The notes: generated by a model not told the origin, from the sequence alone. Positions 16,487-25,892 are shown, numbered from the stretch's first letter. The stretch is 64,000 bases of DNA from UBA4742 sp963773335 (GCA_963773335.1 CAVZAT010000004.1:682001-746000), one strand, 5' to 3'. A program made the numbers and translations.

Positions 16487-16563
16487 TGGCGCCCTCGGCA
16501 CGACTCGAACGTGCGACCGTCGGATTAGAAGTCCGATGCTCTATCCATCTGAGCTACGAGGGC
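16487..16563 (-). tRNA. tRNA-Arg (anticodon TCT)
   Basis: The cloverleaf can be folded by eye: acceptor GCCCTCG/CGAGGGC, D arm GCTCAGATGGATAGAGC, anticodon stem TCGGA/TCCGA with loop CTTCTAA (anticodon TCT), and T arm GCACG-TTCGAGT-CGTGC. The CCA end is encoded (16487-16489). The body is 16490-16563. Its 3' half recurs at 10815 and 14781. Confidence 0.95.
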
Positions 16564-16822
16564 CGGTGGCGGCTCCCCCGCGGCGCTCTCCGAGACGTCG
16601 GGTGCCGTCGGGTGCGGACTCGATCCGCGCCAAGAGGCTAGTCGGCGCTCTGCCCGAAGCCAGAGAGGGATTCCCGCCAACCTTCGAGCGGCGGCCCAGA
16701 GGTTCCGGCTGATCTCCTGCATGACACGCCGGGTACCGCAGTTGTCGCACAGAGGTTTGAGGCGCCGCCGTCGCCGCCGACCCGAAGCCGGCCGTCGGGG
16801 AAATAGTTCGAACGACCGGGTA

Positions 16823-16840
16823 TGAGTGAGGACTCACTCA
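16823..16840. promoter_or_regulatory. TetR operator
   Basis: A perfect 18-bp palindrome (TGAGTGAG-GA-CTCACTCA) lies 14 bases before the start of a TetR gene that heads an exporter operon. This is the classic position and symmetry for a TetR autoregulatory site. Confidence 0.75.
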
Positions 16841-16854
16841 GATAGGGTGGGGGG

Positions 16855-17523
16855 ATGCCGTCTTCACCCACCAGCCTCGACCAGGACAACGGCGTGGTCG
16901 CCGGCGCGGACGATCCCCACCCCCACCATCGCCATCGCGCCGCCCCCCTACCGCCCACGGAGCGCCGGGCCACCATCGTCTCGGCCACCATCCCGCTGCT
17001 GATCGAGCACGGCTCCAACCTCACCACCCGCCAGATCGCCGACGCCGCCGGCATCGCCGAGGGCACCATCTTCCGGGTCTTCCCCGACAAGGAGTCGCTC
17101 ATCGACGCCGCGCTGGAGACCGCCATCGATCCCGGGCCCACCGATCTGGCCCTGGGCACCATCGACCGGGCCCTGCCCCTGGAGGCCCGCCTGGAAGCGG
17201 CCGCCGAGATCATCCAGCGCCGCGTCGCCTCCATCTGGCAGCTCATGGCTGCAATCGGTCGCACCAAGCCCAGCCATCAGGCGGGCGCTGGCAAGGTCAG
17301 CCGGCCACCCGACAGCGCGGCCCTGGCCGAGTTGTTCGAGCCGGATCGCGACCGGTTGCGCCGCGATCCAGCCACCTGCGCCAAGCTCTTCCGCGGCGTC
17401 ATCTTCTCCGGCAGCCACCCGGCCCTGGCCGAGGAGCCGCTGGCCCCGACCGAGATCGTTTCGATCTTCCTCGACGGCGTGCGCGGTACCGACCATTCGA
17501 CCCCAAAGGCCGGCCGGTGCTGA
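16855..17523 (+). CDS. TetR-family transcriptional regulator (222 aa)
   Basis: After a His-rich N-terminal extension, a standard TetR helix-turn-helix occupies about residues 38-84 (RRATIVSATIPLLIEHGSN, TTRQIADAAGIAEGTIFRVF). A helical ligand domain with hydrophobic segments follows. The stop lies inside the start region of the downstream ABC exporter (7-bp overlap), so regulator and exporter are one operon. An 18-bp palindrome upstream is the likely operator. By analogy with TetR-exporter pairs it should repress the pump until a substrate binds; the ligand is unknown. Confidence 0.9.
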   Translation: MPSSPTSLDQDNGVVAGADDPHPHHRHRAAPLPPTERRATIVSATIPLLIEHGSNLTTRQIADAAGIAEGTIFRVFPDKESLIDAALETAIDPGPTDLALGTIDRALPLEARLEAAAEIIQRRVASIWQLMAAIGRTKPSHQAGAGKVSRPPDSAALAELFEPDRDRLRRDPATCAKLFRGVIFSGSHPALAEEPLAPTEIVSIFLDGVRGTDHSTPKAGRC

Positions 17524-19250
17524 TCCGCCTGTTCAAGACCTACTTGCTGCCCTACCGCAAGCTGCTGCTGGCCGTGGTCGGCCTCCAGTTCATCCAGGTG
17601 ATGTGCACGTTGCTGTTGCCCACGCTCAACGCCGACATCATCGACAAGGGCATCCTCAAGAACAACACCGGCTACATCATGCGGATGGGCGCGATCATGC
17701 TCGGCGTCACCCTGGTCCAGGTCGTGTTCGCCATCTGGGCCACCTACTACGGCGCCAAAGCGGCCATGGCCTTCGGCCGCGACGTGCGCGGCGGCCTGTT
17801 CCACCGCGTCACCGGCTACTCGGCCCAGGAGGTGGGCCACTTCGGGGCCCCCTCGCTGATCAACCGCATCACCAACGACGTGACCCAGGTCCAGATCCTG
17901 GTGGTGATGCTGTGCACCCTGTTCGTGGCCGCCCCCATCACCTTCGTGGGCGGCACCATCCTGGCCGTGCACGAGGACGGCGCCCTGTCGCTGATCCTGG
18001 TGGCGGCCATCCCCCTGCTGGTGATCCCGATGGGCCTGGTCATCTCCAAGATGGTCCCCCAGTTCCAGCTCATGCAGGAACGCATCGACCGGGTCAACCA
18101 GGTCCTGCGCGAACAGATCACCGGCATGCGGGTGGTCCGGGCCTTCGTCCGTGAGCCCGAGGAGGTCGAGCGCTTCGGGTCGGCCAACGGCGACCTGACC
18201 GCCACCTCGCTGCGGGCCGGGCGGCTGATGGCCTACATGTTCCCCATCGTGCTGCTGGTCCTGAACGTGTCCAGCGTGGCCGCGGTGTGGCTGGGTGGCT
18301 ATCGCATCGGCAGCGGCCAGATGCAGGTCGGGGCCCTCGTCGCCTTCCTGACCTACCTGGTGCAGATCCTGATGGCCGTGATGATGGCCACCTTCGTGGC
18401 CGTGCTCTGGCCGCGGGCCGCGGTGTGCGCGGTGCGCATCGAAGAGGTGCTCGACACCGAGTCGTCGGTGGTCACCTCCCCCGACGCCATCGGTGACCTG
18501 CCCACCTCGGGCAACCTCGAACTTCGAGGTGTCGGGTTCCACTACCCCGGCGCCGAAGCCCCCGTGCTCACCGACATCACCCTGACCGCCCGGCCGGGCC
18601 AGACCACCGCCATCATCGGCAGCACAGGGTCGGGCAAGACCACCCTGTTGAACCTCATCCCCCGGCTGTTCGACGCCACCGAGGGCAAGGTGATGGTCGA
18701 TGGGTTCGACGTGCGCGACCTCGAGCCCGAGCTGCTGTGGAGCCACATCGGCCTGGTCCCCCAGAAGCCCTTCCTTTTCTCGGGCACGGTCGCCTCGAAC
18801 CTGCGCTACGCCGATCCCGAGGCCACTGACGAGCAGCTGTGGCACGCCCTCGAGGTGGCCCAGGCCCGCGACTTCGTGGCCGCCATGCCCGGCGGGCTCG
18901 ACGCCCCCATCACCCAGGGCGGTTCCAACGTGTCGGGCGGCCAACGCCAGCGTCTGGCCATCGCCCGCGCCGTGGTCCGCCAACCCGGCATCTACCTGTT
19001 CGACGACTCCTTCTCGGCCCTCGACCTGGCCACCGACGCCCGTCTGAGGGCCGCCCTGGCCCCGGTGGTGGCCGAGGCCACGGTGCTGATCGTGGCCCAA
19101 CGGGTGTCCACCATCATGAACGCCGACCAGATCCTGGTGCTCGAGGACGGCCACGAGGTCGGCCTGGGCACCCACCGCGAGCTGTTGGCCGACTGTCCCA
19201 CCTATGCCGAGATCGTGGCCTCCCAGCTGACGGTGCAGGAGGCGGCATGA
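17517..19250 (+). CDS. Heterodimeric ABC exporter, subunit A (577 aa)
   Basis: This multidrug-type half-transporter has six helices in the first 320 residues and an ATPase domain with Walker A GSTGSGKTT, Q-loop VPQKPFLF, signature NVSGGQRQRL and Walker B IYLFDDSFSALD. In Walker B the usual catalytic Glu is Asp (FDDS), the mark of the degenerate site in asymmetric heterodimers. The GTG start overlaps the tetR end, and the stop overlaps the ATG of subunit B (ATGA). Probably exports a lipid or drug; the substrate is not evident. Confidence 0.9.
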   Translation: MLIRLFKTYLLPYRKLLLAVVGLQFIQVMCTLLLPTLNADIIDKGILKNNTGYIMRMGAIMLGVTLVQVVFAIWATYYGAKAAMAFGRDVRGGLFHRVTGYSAQEVGHFGAPSLINRITNDVTQVQILVVMLCTLFVAAPITFVGGTILAVHEDGALSLILVAAIPLLVIPMGLVISKMVPQFQLMQERIDRVNQVLREQITGMRVVRAFVREPEEVERFGSANGDLTATSLRAGRLMAYMFPIVLLVLNVSSVAAVWLGGYRIGSGQMQVGALVAFLTYLVQILMAVMMATFVAVLWPRAAVCAVRIEEVLDTESSVVTSPDAIGDLPTSGNLELRGVGFHYPGAEAPVLTDITLTARPGQTTAIIGSTGSGKTTLLNLIPRLFDATEGKVMVDGFDVRDLEPELLWSHIGLVPQKPFLFSGTVASNLRYADPEATDEQLWHALEVAQARDFVAAMPGGLDAPITQGGSNVSGGQRQRLAIARAVVRQPGIYLFDDSFSALDLATDARLRAALAPVVAEATVLIVAQRVSTIMNADQILVLEDGHEVGLGTHRELLADCPTYAEIVASQLTVQEAA

Positions 19251-21117
19251 GCGACGAAGACGATCGGATCCCCAAGAAATCCCCGGCCGCCGAGGCCCGG
19301 GGATTCGGTGGCCCTCGCATGGGCGCGGCGGCCATGCCCGTGGAGCGCTCCGAGAACTTCAAGAACTCGAGCCTGCGCCTGGCCGCCCAGCTGAGCCCCG
19401 AACGACTGGGCATGATCCTGGTCTTCGTGCTGGCCGTGGTCAGCGTGTTCCTCTACGTGCTCGGCCCCAAGATCCTGGGCAACGCCACCAACATCATCAT
19501 CGCCGGGGTGCGAGCCCGACCGGCATCAACTACACCAACCTGCGCAACACCCTGCTGCTGGCGCTCGGGCTGTATGTGGTCTCGGCCGTCCTGTCCTATC
19601 TCCAGTCCTATCTGCTGGCCGGGGTCGTGCAGCGCTCGATGCACCGGCTGCGGGCCGAGGTGGAGGACAAGCTGAACCGCCTGCCCCTCGGCTACATCGA
19701 CCGCCAGCCCCGCGGAGACCTGCTCAGCCGGGTCACCAACGACATCGACAACGTGGCCCAGAGCCTGCAACAGACCCTCAGCCAGATGCTCACCTCGGTG
19801 CTGACCATCGCCGGCGTGATGATCATGATGTTCACCATCTCGCCGCTGCTGGCGACGATCGCGGTGCTCACCATCCCGGTGTCGCTGATGACCATCAAGT
19901 ACATCGCCCGGCGATCCAAGAGCCGCTTCGTCGACCAGTGGACCCACACCGGCACCCTCAACGCCCAGGTCGAGGAGGCGTTCACCGGTCACGCCCTGGT
20001 CAAGGTGTTCGGGCGCCAGCGCGACGTCGAGGCTCGTTTCAACGAGAAGAACGAGGAGCTGTTCCAGGCCAGCTTCGGCGCCCAGTTCATCTCCGGCATC
20101 ATCCAGCCGGCCATGACCTTCCTGGGCAACCTGAACTACGTGATCATCGCCGTGGTCGGTGGCCTGCGGGTTGCGTCGGGCCAACTCAGCATCGGCGACA
20201 TCCAGGCCTTCATCCAGTACTCCCGCCAGTTCACCCAGCCCATCACCCAGCTGGCGTCGATGGCAAACGTCCTGCAATCGGGCATCGCCTCGGCCGAGCG
20301 GGTGTTCGAGCTGCTCGACGCCGAGGAGCAGAGCCCCGACGACCTCGTCCCCCTGACGGACGAGACCCCCAAGGGTCGAGTCGAGTTCGATCATGTGCGG
20401 TTCTCCTACGATCCCGAGAACCCGCTGATCGAGGACCTGTCGCTGGTGGCCGAGCCGGGCGAGACCGTGGCCATCGTGGGCCCCACCGGGGCCGGCAAGA
20501 CCACCCTGGTCAACCTCATCATGCGCTTCTACGAGCTCGATGGCGGCGCCATCCGCCTCGACGGGCGCGACATCTCGAAGATGGCTCGGCGCGAGTTGCG
20601 CTCGAACATGGGCATGGTCCTGCAGGACACCTGGCTGTTCGGCGGTACGGTGCGCGACAACATCGCCTACGGCAACCTCGACGCCACCGAGGCCCAGATC
20701 CGCGAAGCCGCCCGAGCCACCTATGTGGACCGCTTCGTCCACTCCCTGCCCGACGGCTACGACACCGTGCTCGACGACGAGGGTGGGACCGTCAGCGCCG
20801 GAGAGAAGCAGCTGCTGACCATCGCCCGGGCCTTCCTGGCCAACCCGACCATCCTGATCCTGGACGAGGCCACCAGCTCGGTGGACACCCGCACCGAGGT
20901 GCTGATCCAGCAGGCCATGGCTGCCCTGCGGTCGAACCGGACCAGCTTCGTGATCGCCCATCGCCTGTCCACCATCCGCGACGCCGACATCATCCTGGTC
21001 ATGGAGCACGGCCAGATCGTCGAGCAGGGCAACCACGTCGAACTGCTGGCGGCCGGAGGGCCCTATGCCAACCTCTACAACGCCCAGTTCGCGGCGGCCG
21101 CCACCGAGGTGGTCTGA
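19247..21117 (+). pseudogene. Heterodimeric ABC exporter, subunit B, frameshift and probable internal deletion
   Basis: Partner of subunit A. The N-terminal MSDEDDRIPKKSPAAEARGF and first helix (MILVFVLAVVSVFLYVLGP) are in one frame. Near 19510 the frame shifts, and the loop that related subunits carry between helix 1 and helix 2 is mostly absent (NIIIAGV joins GINYTNLRN almost directly). The remainder is intact: Walker A GPTGAGKTT, signature TVSAGEKQLL (non-canonical, typical of this partner) and Walker B LILDEATSSVD with the catalytic Glu. The lesion may be a real deletion or an assembly error. Confidence 0.75.
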
Positions 21118-21172
21118 CCGCTCAACCCGTGCGGAGGCCCGCGCCCGGTGCCCTATGCTGATGCTCCGCCTG

Positions 21173-21249
21173 GTGGCCGTAGCTCAGTTCGGCAGAGCGC
21201 CGCGTTGTGGTCGCGGATGTCGCGGGTTCAAATCCCGTCGGTCACCCCA
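21173..21249 (+). tRNA. tRNA-His (anticodon GTG)
   Basis: Acceptor GTGGCCG/CGGTCAC, D arm GCTCAGTTCGGCAGAGC, anticodon stem CCGCG/CGCGG with loop TTGTGGT (anticodon GTG), and T arm GCGGG-TTCAAAT-CCCGT. The C discriminator typical of tRNA-His is followed by encoded CCA. A G at 21172 supplies the -1 position. Confidence 0.95.
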
Positions 21250-21255
21250 CACCGG

Positions 21256-21292
21256 GGCGGCTGCCCGTTCGTTTCCCGAAGGGGCAGCCGCC
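21256..21292 (+). terminator. Terminator hairpin after tRNA-His
   Basis: Eleven-bp perfect arms (GGCGGCTGCCC / GGGCAGCCGCC) flank a 15-base loop. The hairpin begins 7 bases after the tRNA-His CCA and separates it from tRNA-Lys. Confidence 0.7.
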
Positions 21293-21354
21293 GCCGCATC
21301 TGCGAACCGGTGTCAGCGGGAGCGCTCGGCTCAGGTAGGGTGACCATCCAACGC

Positions 21355-21430
21355 GCGCCTCTAGCTCAATTGGCAGAGCATCGGACTCTTAATCCGCAGG
21401 TTCTGGGTTCAAGTCCCAGGGGGCGTACCA
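21355..21430 (+). tRNA. tRNA-Lys (anticodon CTT)
   Basis: The 76-nt cloverleaf has acceptor GCGCCTC/GGGGCGT (with G-U pairs at 1-72 and 6-67), D arm GCTCAATTGGCAGAGC, anticodon loop CTCTTAA (anticodon CTT) and T arm CTGGG-TTCAAGT-CCCAG, with CCA encoded. It is the integration target of the element to its right; its 3' half is repeated at 41182. Confidence 0.95.
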
Positions 21431-21460
21431 AGCAGGACAAGGGATCGGAGCCATCCCACC
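21386..21460 (+). repeat. attL: 75-bp direct repeat starting in the tRNA-Lys anticodon loop
   Basis: The 75 bases are identical to 41182-41256. The repeat starts at the anticodon loop (CTCTTAATCC), covers the tRNA 3' half and CCA, and extends 30 bp into the downstream flank. It lies 68 bp before the integrase start codon. Confidence 0.9.
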
Positions 21461-21474
21461 CCACCGAGATCTGG

Positions 21475-21497
21475 TTCCATCCCACGCAAATCCCACG
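21475..21497 (+). repeat. Candidate integrase arm site, left
   Basis: TTCCATCCCACG-CAA-ATCCCACG lies 15 bp inside attL. Nearly the same arrangement (TTCCATCCCACG-CCTG-ATCCCACG) occurs inside attR at 41054-41077. Paired short direct repeats just inside both ends are what arm-type binding sites of a tyrosine integrase look like. Confidence 0.5.
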
Positions 21498-21528
21498 CCG
21501 TCACAGTTCGGCTCTAGGCTGTCTCACC

Positions 21529-22677
21529 ATGCGAGGTGGGATGCGGGAGCGGTCGCCGGGCGTGTGGGAGGTCCGAGCCGAGACCGGCCGGGACCCGATC
21601 ACGGGTCGTCGCCGCCAGGTCAGCCGGACAGTCCGTGGCACGAAGCGCGATGCGGAGCGCACGCTCAACGCCCTGAGCGCCGAGGCGGACCAGGGCGCGC
21701 TCGTCGGCACCGAGGCCACGCTCAAACAGCTCACCGACCGATGGATCGCTCAGGTCGAGAACGACCTCAGCCCCACCACCGTCCGCGGCTATCGCGGCCT
21801 GCTCGACAATCGGATCATCCCGGCCCTCGGCACCAAGCAGGTGCACCGCATCCGCACCGACGAGCTCGACCGCTTCTACTTGGCCCTGGTCAACGAGGAG
21901 CACTTGGCGCCCGCGACAGTCCGACAGATCCACGCGGTGATCCGTCGAGCTCTGCGCCAGGCCGTCCGGTGGGGGTGGATCAGCACCAACCCGGCGGCCA
22001 ACGCCAGCCCGCCGAGAGTCCCGCGCTCCGAGATCACGCCACCCGACGTCGACCAAGTGATGAAGCTCCTCGCCTACGCCAACGAGGCCGACCCCGCCTT
22101 CGGGCGACTGCTCCACCTCGCGGCCACCACCGGCGCCCGGCGAGGTGAGCTGTGCGCCATCCGGTGGCGAGACATCGACGCGGAGAGCCAGACGCTCACG
22201 ATCTCCCACTCGATCGTCGAAGTCCCGGGCGGGCTGGCTGAGAAGGACACCAAGACCCACGCGGCGCGGCGAATCGCGCTCGACGAGGGCACGCTTGCCG
22301 TGCTGGCCGAGCAGCGAGCGCATGTCGAGCACCTAGCCGACGCAGCCAAGGTGGAGCTGGCCGCGGACGCGTACGTGTTCTCTCCCGAACCGGATGGACG
22401 TCAACCCTGGTTCCCCACTTCTTTCACCCACCGCTTTGAGGCGGTCCGCAAGCAGGTCGGCCTCAACCATGTTCGCCTCCATGACCTGCGACATTTCGCC
22501 GCCACCCGGCTCATCGCCGCTGGCGTGCCCGTCCGGACGGTGTCCGGCCGACTCGGCCATGCCAACCCGTCGACCACCCTGACCGTGTATGCGCACTTCC
22601 TCGAGGCCAGCGACCAGGCCGCCGCGGCAGTGATGGGCGGACTGCTCACCGCTCCCACGACGACCGACGAGGCCTGA
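21529..22677 (+). CDS. int: Tyrosine-type site-specific integrase (382 aa)
   Basis: The phage-type integrase has an N-terminal arm-binding domain (ERSPGVWEVRAETGRDPITGRRRQVSRTV), a SAM-like core-binding domain (LSPTTVRGYRGLLDNRIIPALGTKQVHRI) and a catalytic domain. Catalytic residues are visible: Arg in TTGARRGELCAI (about 203), HDLRH (about 316), GHAN (about 342) and Tyr in VYAHF (about 353). ATG 21529 gives a normal length; the open frame runs back through the tRNAs but cannot be coding there. It catalyses integration into and excision from the adjacent tRNA-Lys att site. Confidence 0.9.
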   Translation: MRGGMRERSPGVWEVRAETGRDPITGRRRQVSRTVRGTKRDAERTLNALSAEADQGALVGTEATLKQLTDRWIAQVENDLSPTTVRGYRGLLDNRIIPALGTKQVHRIRTDELDRFYLALVNEEHLAPATVRQIHAVIRRALRQAVRWGWISTNPAANASPPRVPRSEITPPDVDQVMKLLAYANEADPAFGRLLHLAATTGARRGELCAIRWRDIDAESQTLTISHSIVEVPGGLAEKDTKTHAARRIALDEGTLAVLAEQRAHVEHLADAAKVELAADAYVFSPEPDGRQPWFPTSFTHRFEAVRKQVGLNHVRLHDLRHFAATRLIAAGVPVRTVSGRLGHANPSTTLTVYAHFLEASDQAAAAVMGGLLTAPTTTDEA

Positions 22678-22734
22678 CGGCACGGACGTCCACCGTCACC
22701 CGAGGTCGGCAGAAGACCCTCCTATGCTCTCGAC

Positions 22735-23088
22735 GTGGCGCGGCGAAGATGGCGGGACTACCGGACGGCGACGAACCGTCGTCCGGTCAAGGAATTCATC
22801 GACTCCCTGACCGACGGCGACGCCGCGGCGGTGGTCGCCGCCATGAAGGATGTGCAACTCGAGGGTCTGGTCGCGGCGCGTCACCTCCGAGGCGACATCT
22901 ACGAGGTGCGTGCCGAAGGCGACCGGCAGGCCTACCGCGTGCTCTTCGCGACGGAGGGTCGCTCCGGGCAGATCCTGCTCGCGCTCGAGGGGATTTCGAA
23001 GAAGACTCAGAAGACACCAGCCACCGTGATCCGCCTGGCCGAGCGCCGCCTGGCCGACTGGCGCAGACGAGGTTCCCACGCGTCCTGA
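22735..23088 (+). CDS. higB: HigB/RelE-like toxin of the phage-derived Gp49 type (117 aa)
   Basis: The protein has the length and pattern of RelE-superfamily toxins that act as ribosome-dependent mRNA interferases: RRPVKEFIDSL near the N-terminus, LEGLVAARHLRGDIYEVRAEG in the middle, then AYRVLFATEG and ALEGISKKTQKTP with ERRLADWRRR at the end. Toxin-first order before an XRE antitoxin is the HigBA arrangement. Start GTG 22735. The gene lies 57 bp after the integrase and is probably part of the island's maintenance module. Confidence 0.75.
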   Translation: MARRRWRDYRTATNRRPVKEFIDSLTDGDAAAVVAAMKDVQLEGLVAARHLRGDIYEVRAEGDRQAYRVLFATEGRSGQILLALEGISKKTQKTPATVIRLAERRLADWRRRGSHAS

Positions 23089-23136
23089 TATCATCAACGG
23101 TATCTCATTCATGAGGTCGAGAGGCAGGTAGCGCGA

Positions 23137-23450
23137 GTGTCCGATCCGGACTTTCTCGACGAGATGATCGTCGAGCGAACCGAACAGAATCCCGAGTTCC
23201 CCGAACTCGTCGAGGCAGCTATCCGCCGACGAGCCCTGCTCAGAGATCTCACCGAGAAGCGCTCATCGGCGGGCCTCTCCCAGACCGCGGTGGCCGACGG
23301 ATGGGCACATCGCAATCCGCGGTGGCCAGGCTCGAATCCGCAGACGTGGACGCCAAGCTCTCGACGATCGAGCGCTACGCAGCCGCCGTCGGCCAACGGG
23401 TCGAATTCCACCTGACCGCGGATCATCCGCGCATCCACCACGCGGGCTGA
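23137..23450 (+). pseudogene. higA: HigA-like XRE antitoxin, frameshifted
   Basis: The N-terminal half starts at GTG 23137 (SDPDFLDEMIVERTEQNPEF) and runs to a helix-turn-helix beginning SAGLSQTAVAD. The rest of the HTH is in another frame from about 23301 (MGTSQSAVARLESADVD, then STIERYAAAVGQRVEFHL), ending at 23450. Restoring one base near 23298 gives a normal XRE antitoxin of about 104 residues. The toxin frame is intact, so a real break would leave the toxin uncontrolled; a sequencing indel is likely. Confidence 0.65.
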
Positions 23451-23499
23451 TCGACTGAGAAGACAAGGGCTACGACTCGACAGAGGGTGATCCGCCGCG

Positions 23500-24690
23500 T
23501 TGAAGAATCGGGGCTGGTCGATCGCGGCCATCGCCCGCCACACCGGCCGGGACCGCAAGACGATCCGGGCTTACTTGAACGGCGACCGCGAGCCCGGGGT
23601 CCGAGCGAAGCTCGAGCCGGACCCGTTTGACCGGTTCGAGGCGTACGTGCGCCAGCGCTTCGTGGATGACCCGCATGTGTGGGCCACGGTCCTGTTCAAC
23701 GAGGTCGTCGGCCTCGGCTACGACCGGGCGTATCCGACGTTCACCCGCCAGCTCCGGGCCCGGGCTCTGCGCCCGCACTGCGAGCCGTGCGCGTCGTCGA
23801 ACGGGCGGGCGCACGTCGACATCGAGCACCCGCCGGGTGAGGAGGTGCAGTGGGACTGGCTCGAGCTCGACGACACGCCGTGGGGCGCCAAGGCCTACGT
23901 GTTGGTGGGTGCGCTGTCGCACTCGGGTCGGTTCCGGGTGTGGTTCTCCGAGGCCGACGACCAGGCGCATCTCGTGGTCGGGATCGACGAGATCCTGCGC
24001 CGCTTGGGCGGCACCGCGAAGCGCTGGCGGGTCGATCGGATGGCGACGGTCATCAAACCCGGCACCAGTCAGGTCCAGCGCAGCTTCGTGCCCGTGGCGA
24101 AGCACTACGGCGTCGGGGTCGATCCGTGCCCGCCTCGGCACGGCAACCGCAAGGGCGTGGTCGAGAAGAACATCCACTACCTCACCCAGCGGTGGTGGCG
24201 CAGCGCCCGCGTCGCGTCGCCGGCCGAAGCGCAGGCGAGCGTCGGACCGGTTCCGCTGCTGGCGTTGCCGGACGCGCCGTTCCCCGCCGAGGTGATCGTC
24301 GTGCGCACCGTCGCCGCCAACGCCCTGGTGTCGTTGTGGGGCAACCGCTACTCGGTCCCGCCCGGTCTCGTCGGCGGCCACGTCCAGATCCGCTGGCGCC
24401 TCGGCGCCGAGACGATCGAGCTGCGCGCCGCGGGCGCCGTCGTCGCGACCCACACGCTCGCCCCGCGAGGCGCGCAACGCACCGTGCGGCTCCCCGAGCA
24501 CACCCAGGCGTTGGAGAACGTCGTGTTCGGCGCGTTCAACACGGACCGGCCGTGTCGGCGCAAGGTCAACCGGCCACCCTCCGACGCCGCCTTGGTGCTG
24601 GCCGCCGAACTGCTCGGTGACCGCGGCGCCGACCCGGTGATCGACCTCGACATCTACCGCCGAGCCATCGACGGGCAGGACGTGGGATGA
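23500..24690 (+). pseudogene. istA: IS21 transposase IstA, probable internal deletion
   Basis: This DDE transposase has an N-terminal helix-turn-helix (WSIAAIARHTGRDRKTIRAYL), the catalytic-core segment VQWDWLELDD and the later Glu region GVVEKNIHYLTQRWW. A C-terminal beta domain (ALVSLWGNRYSVPPGLVGG) follows. Between EAQAS and PLLALPDAPFPAEV the usual stretch of some tens of residues is missing, with a changed frame in between. The nominal start is TTG 23500; the true start may lie a little upstream in another frame. The stop overlaps the istB ATG. Confidence 0.7.
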
Positions 24691-25467
24691 GCGCCACCGA
24701 CACCGCCTACCAGCAGCTGCGGTCCCATCTCACCTACCTCAAGCTGAGCGCCGCCGCCGAAGCCTCCCCGGCCATCTCGACCAGGCGTTGCAGGCCAAGG
24801 CCACCCACACCGAGTTCCTCGAACAGCTCCTCGCCGTCGAGGTCGCCGCCGTCGAAGCCCGCCGCCACGCCGGGCTGTTGCGGTTCGCGAACTTCCCGGC
24901 CCCGTGGCGGCTCGAGGACTTCGACTTCTCCGCCCAACCCTCCATCGACCCCGCCCTGCTCCGTGATCTCGCCACCTGCCGGTTCGCCGACGACGCCACC
25001 AACGTCCTGTTCATCGGCCCGCCCGGCGTCGGCAAGACCATGCTCGCCATCGCCCTCGGCCACGCCGCCGTCGACGCCGGGCTGCGCACCTACTACACGA
25101 CCGCCGCCGACCTCGCGGCGCGCTGTCGCAAGGCGGCGGTCGAAGGCCGCTGGGCGAACACGATGCGGTTCTTCAACGGCCCCAGCGTGCTCATCGTCGA
25201 CGAACTCGGCTACCTGCCCATGCCGGCCGAGGACGCCAACGCGCTCTTCCAGGTCATCTCGCAGCGCTACCTCGCGGCTCGATCATCCTCACCACCAACC
25301 GCGGCGTCGGCGCCTGGGGCGACATCTTCGCCGACACCACCGTCGCCGCCGCCATGCTCGACCGGCTCCTCCACCGCTCGGTCGTGCTCAACATCACCGG
25401 CGACAGCTACCGCCTCCGCGCCCACCGCGCCCGCACCAAGCAACTCACGAAGGGAACCGACACCTAG
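24687..25467 (+). pseudogene. istB: IS21 helper ATPase IstB, two frameshifts
   Basis: IstB is the AAA+ ATPase that assists IstA. The frame starts at ATG 24687 (YQQLRSHLTYLKLSAAAE), shifts near 24775 to the main frame with Walker A GPPGVGKTM and Walker B VLIVDELGYLP, and shifts back near 25280 for IILTTNRGVGAWGDIF and the C-terminus, stop 25465-25467. Restoring two bases gives an ordinary IstB of about 260 residues. Confidence 0.75.
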
Positions 25468-25585
25468 AATCCACCCACACCCGGGTGGGGAACTTCGATG
25501 AGCAAACCTGGGGAATTTCGGCGAGCGGCGTCACCGTTGCATACCTGGTGCCCTGCTTGCCTTGATCCCTGCTTGTTCACGCCAG

Positions 25586-25755
25586 TCAGGCATAAAGACC
25601 TGAAGGGTCGGTGGCGTTCAACGGGTCGCCTTCGACGTACCCGTACGCACTCCTCGTCAACGCGTTAAGGGGGTCTCGGGTGAGGAAGGTGGCGGTGGTG
25701 GGGTCGTAGAAGCGGTGGGTGAGGTATTTGAATCCGCCGCAATCCCTGCTATGCC
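25586..25755 (-). pseudogene. Orphan Rhs core tip without toxin
   Basis: The reverse strand encodes only the end of an Rhs core (GGFKYLTHRFYDPTTATF, then TRDPLNALTRSAYGYVEGDP and NATDPSGLYA, stop). It begins directly after the stop of the immunity gene. There is no start codon and no toxin; after the DP-G hinge it ends within four residues. This is the end of the orphan array, a leftover of a replaced toxin tip. Confidence 0.7.
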
Positions 25756-25892
25756 TCACCGTAGGAGTCGACTGACCAGCAGCAACATCACAATCCCGAA
25801 TGTCACACCAACGGTAATGGCCTGAGCACGGCGAGCGCTTGGATCTACCGCAGTTACCAGCGAGCTTGTGCTCCGCTGATCACTTCTCTCGC
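25669..25892. repeat. 224-bp direct repeat, copy A (other copy 26890-27113)
   Basis: The repeat covers the Rhs core tip and the 3' end of the T2 immunity gene. It matches 26890-27113 with about one mismatch over 224 bp. Such stretches are the homology used to swap Rhs tips by recombination. Confidence 0.8.

Larger units (their letters stand above)
23470..25535 (+). mobile_element. IS21-family element no. 1 (ends approximate)
   Basis: istA and istB overlap by 4 bases as in IS21 elements. The right end lies after istB, where GGTGGGGAACTTCGATGAGC and CTGGGGAATTTCGGCGAGC look like the tandem terminal repeats of this group. I could not find the matching left terminal repeat, so the left boundary may be truncated and is a guess. 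Confidence 0.6.
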
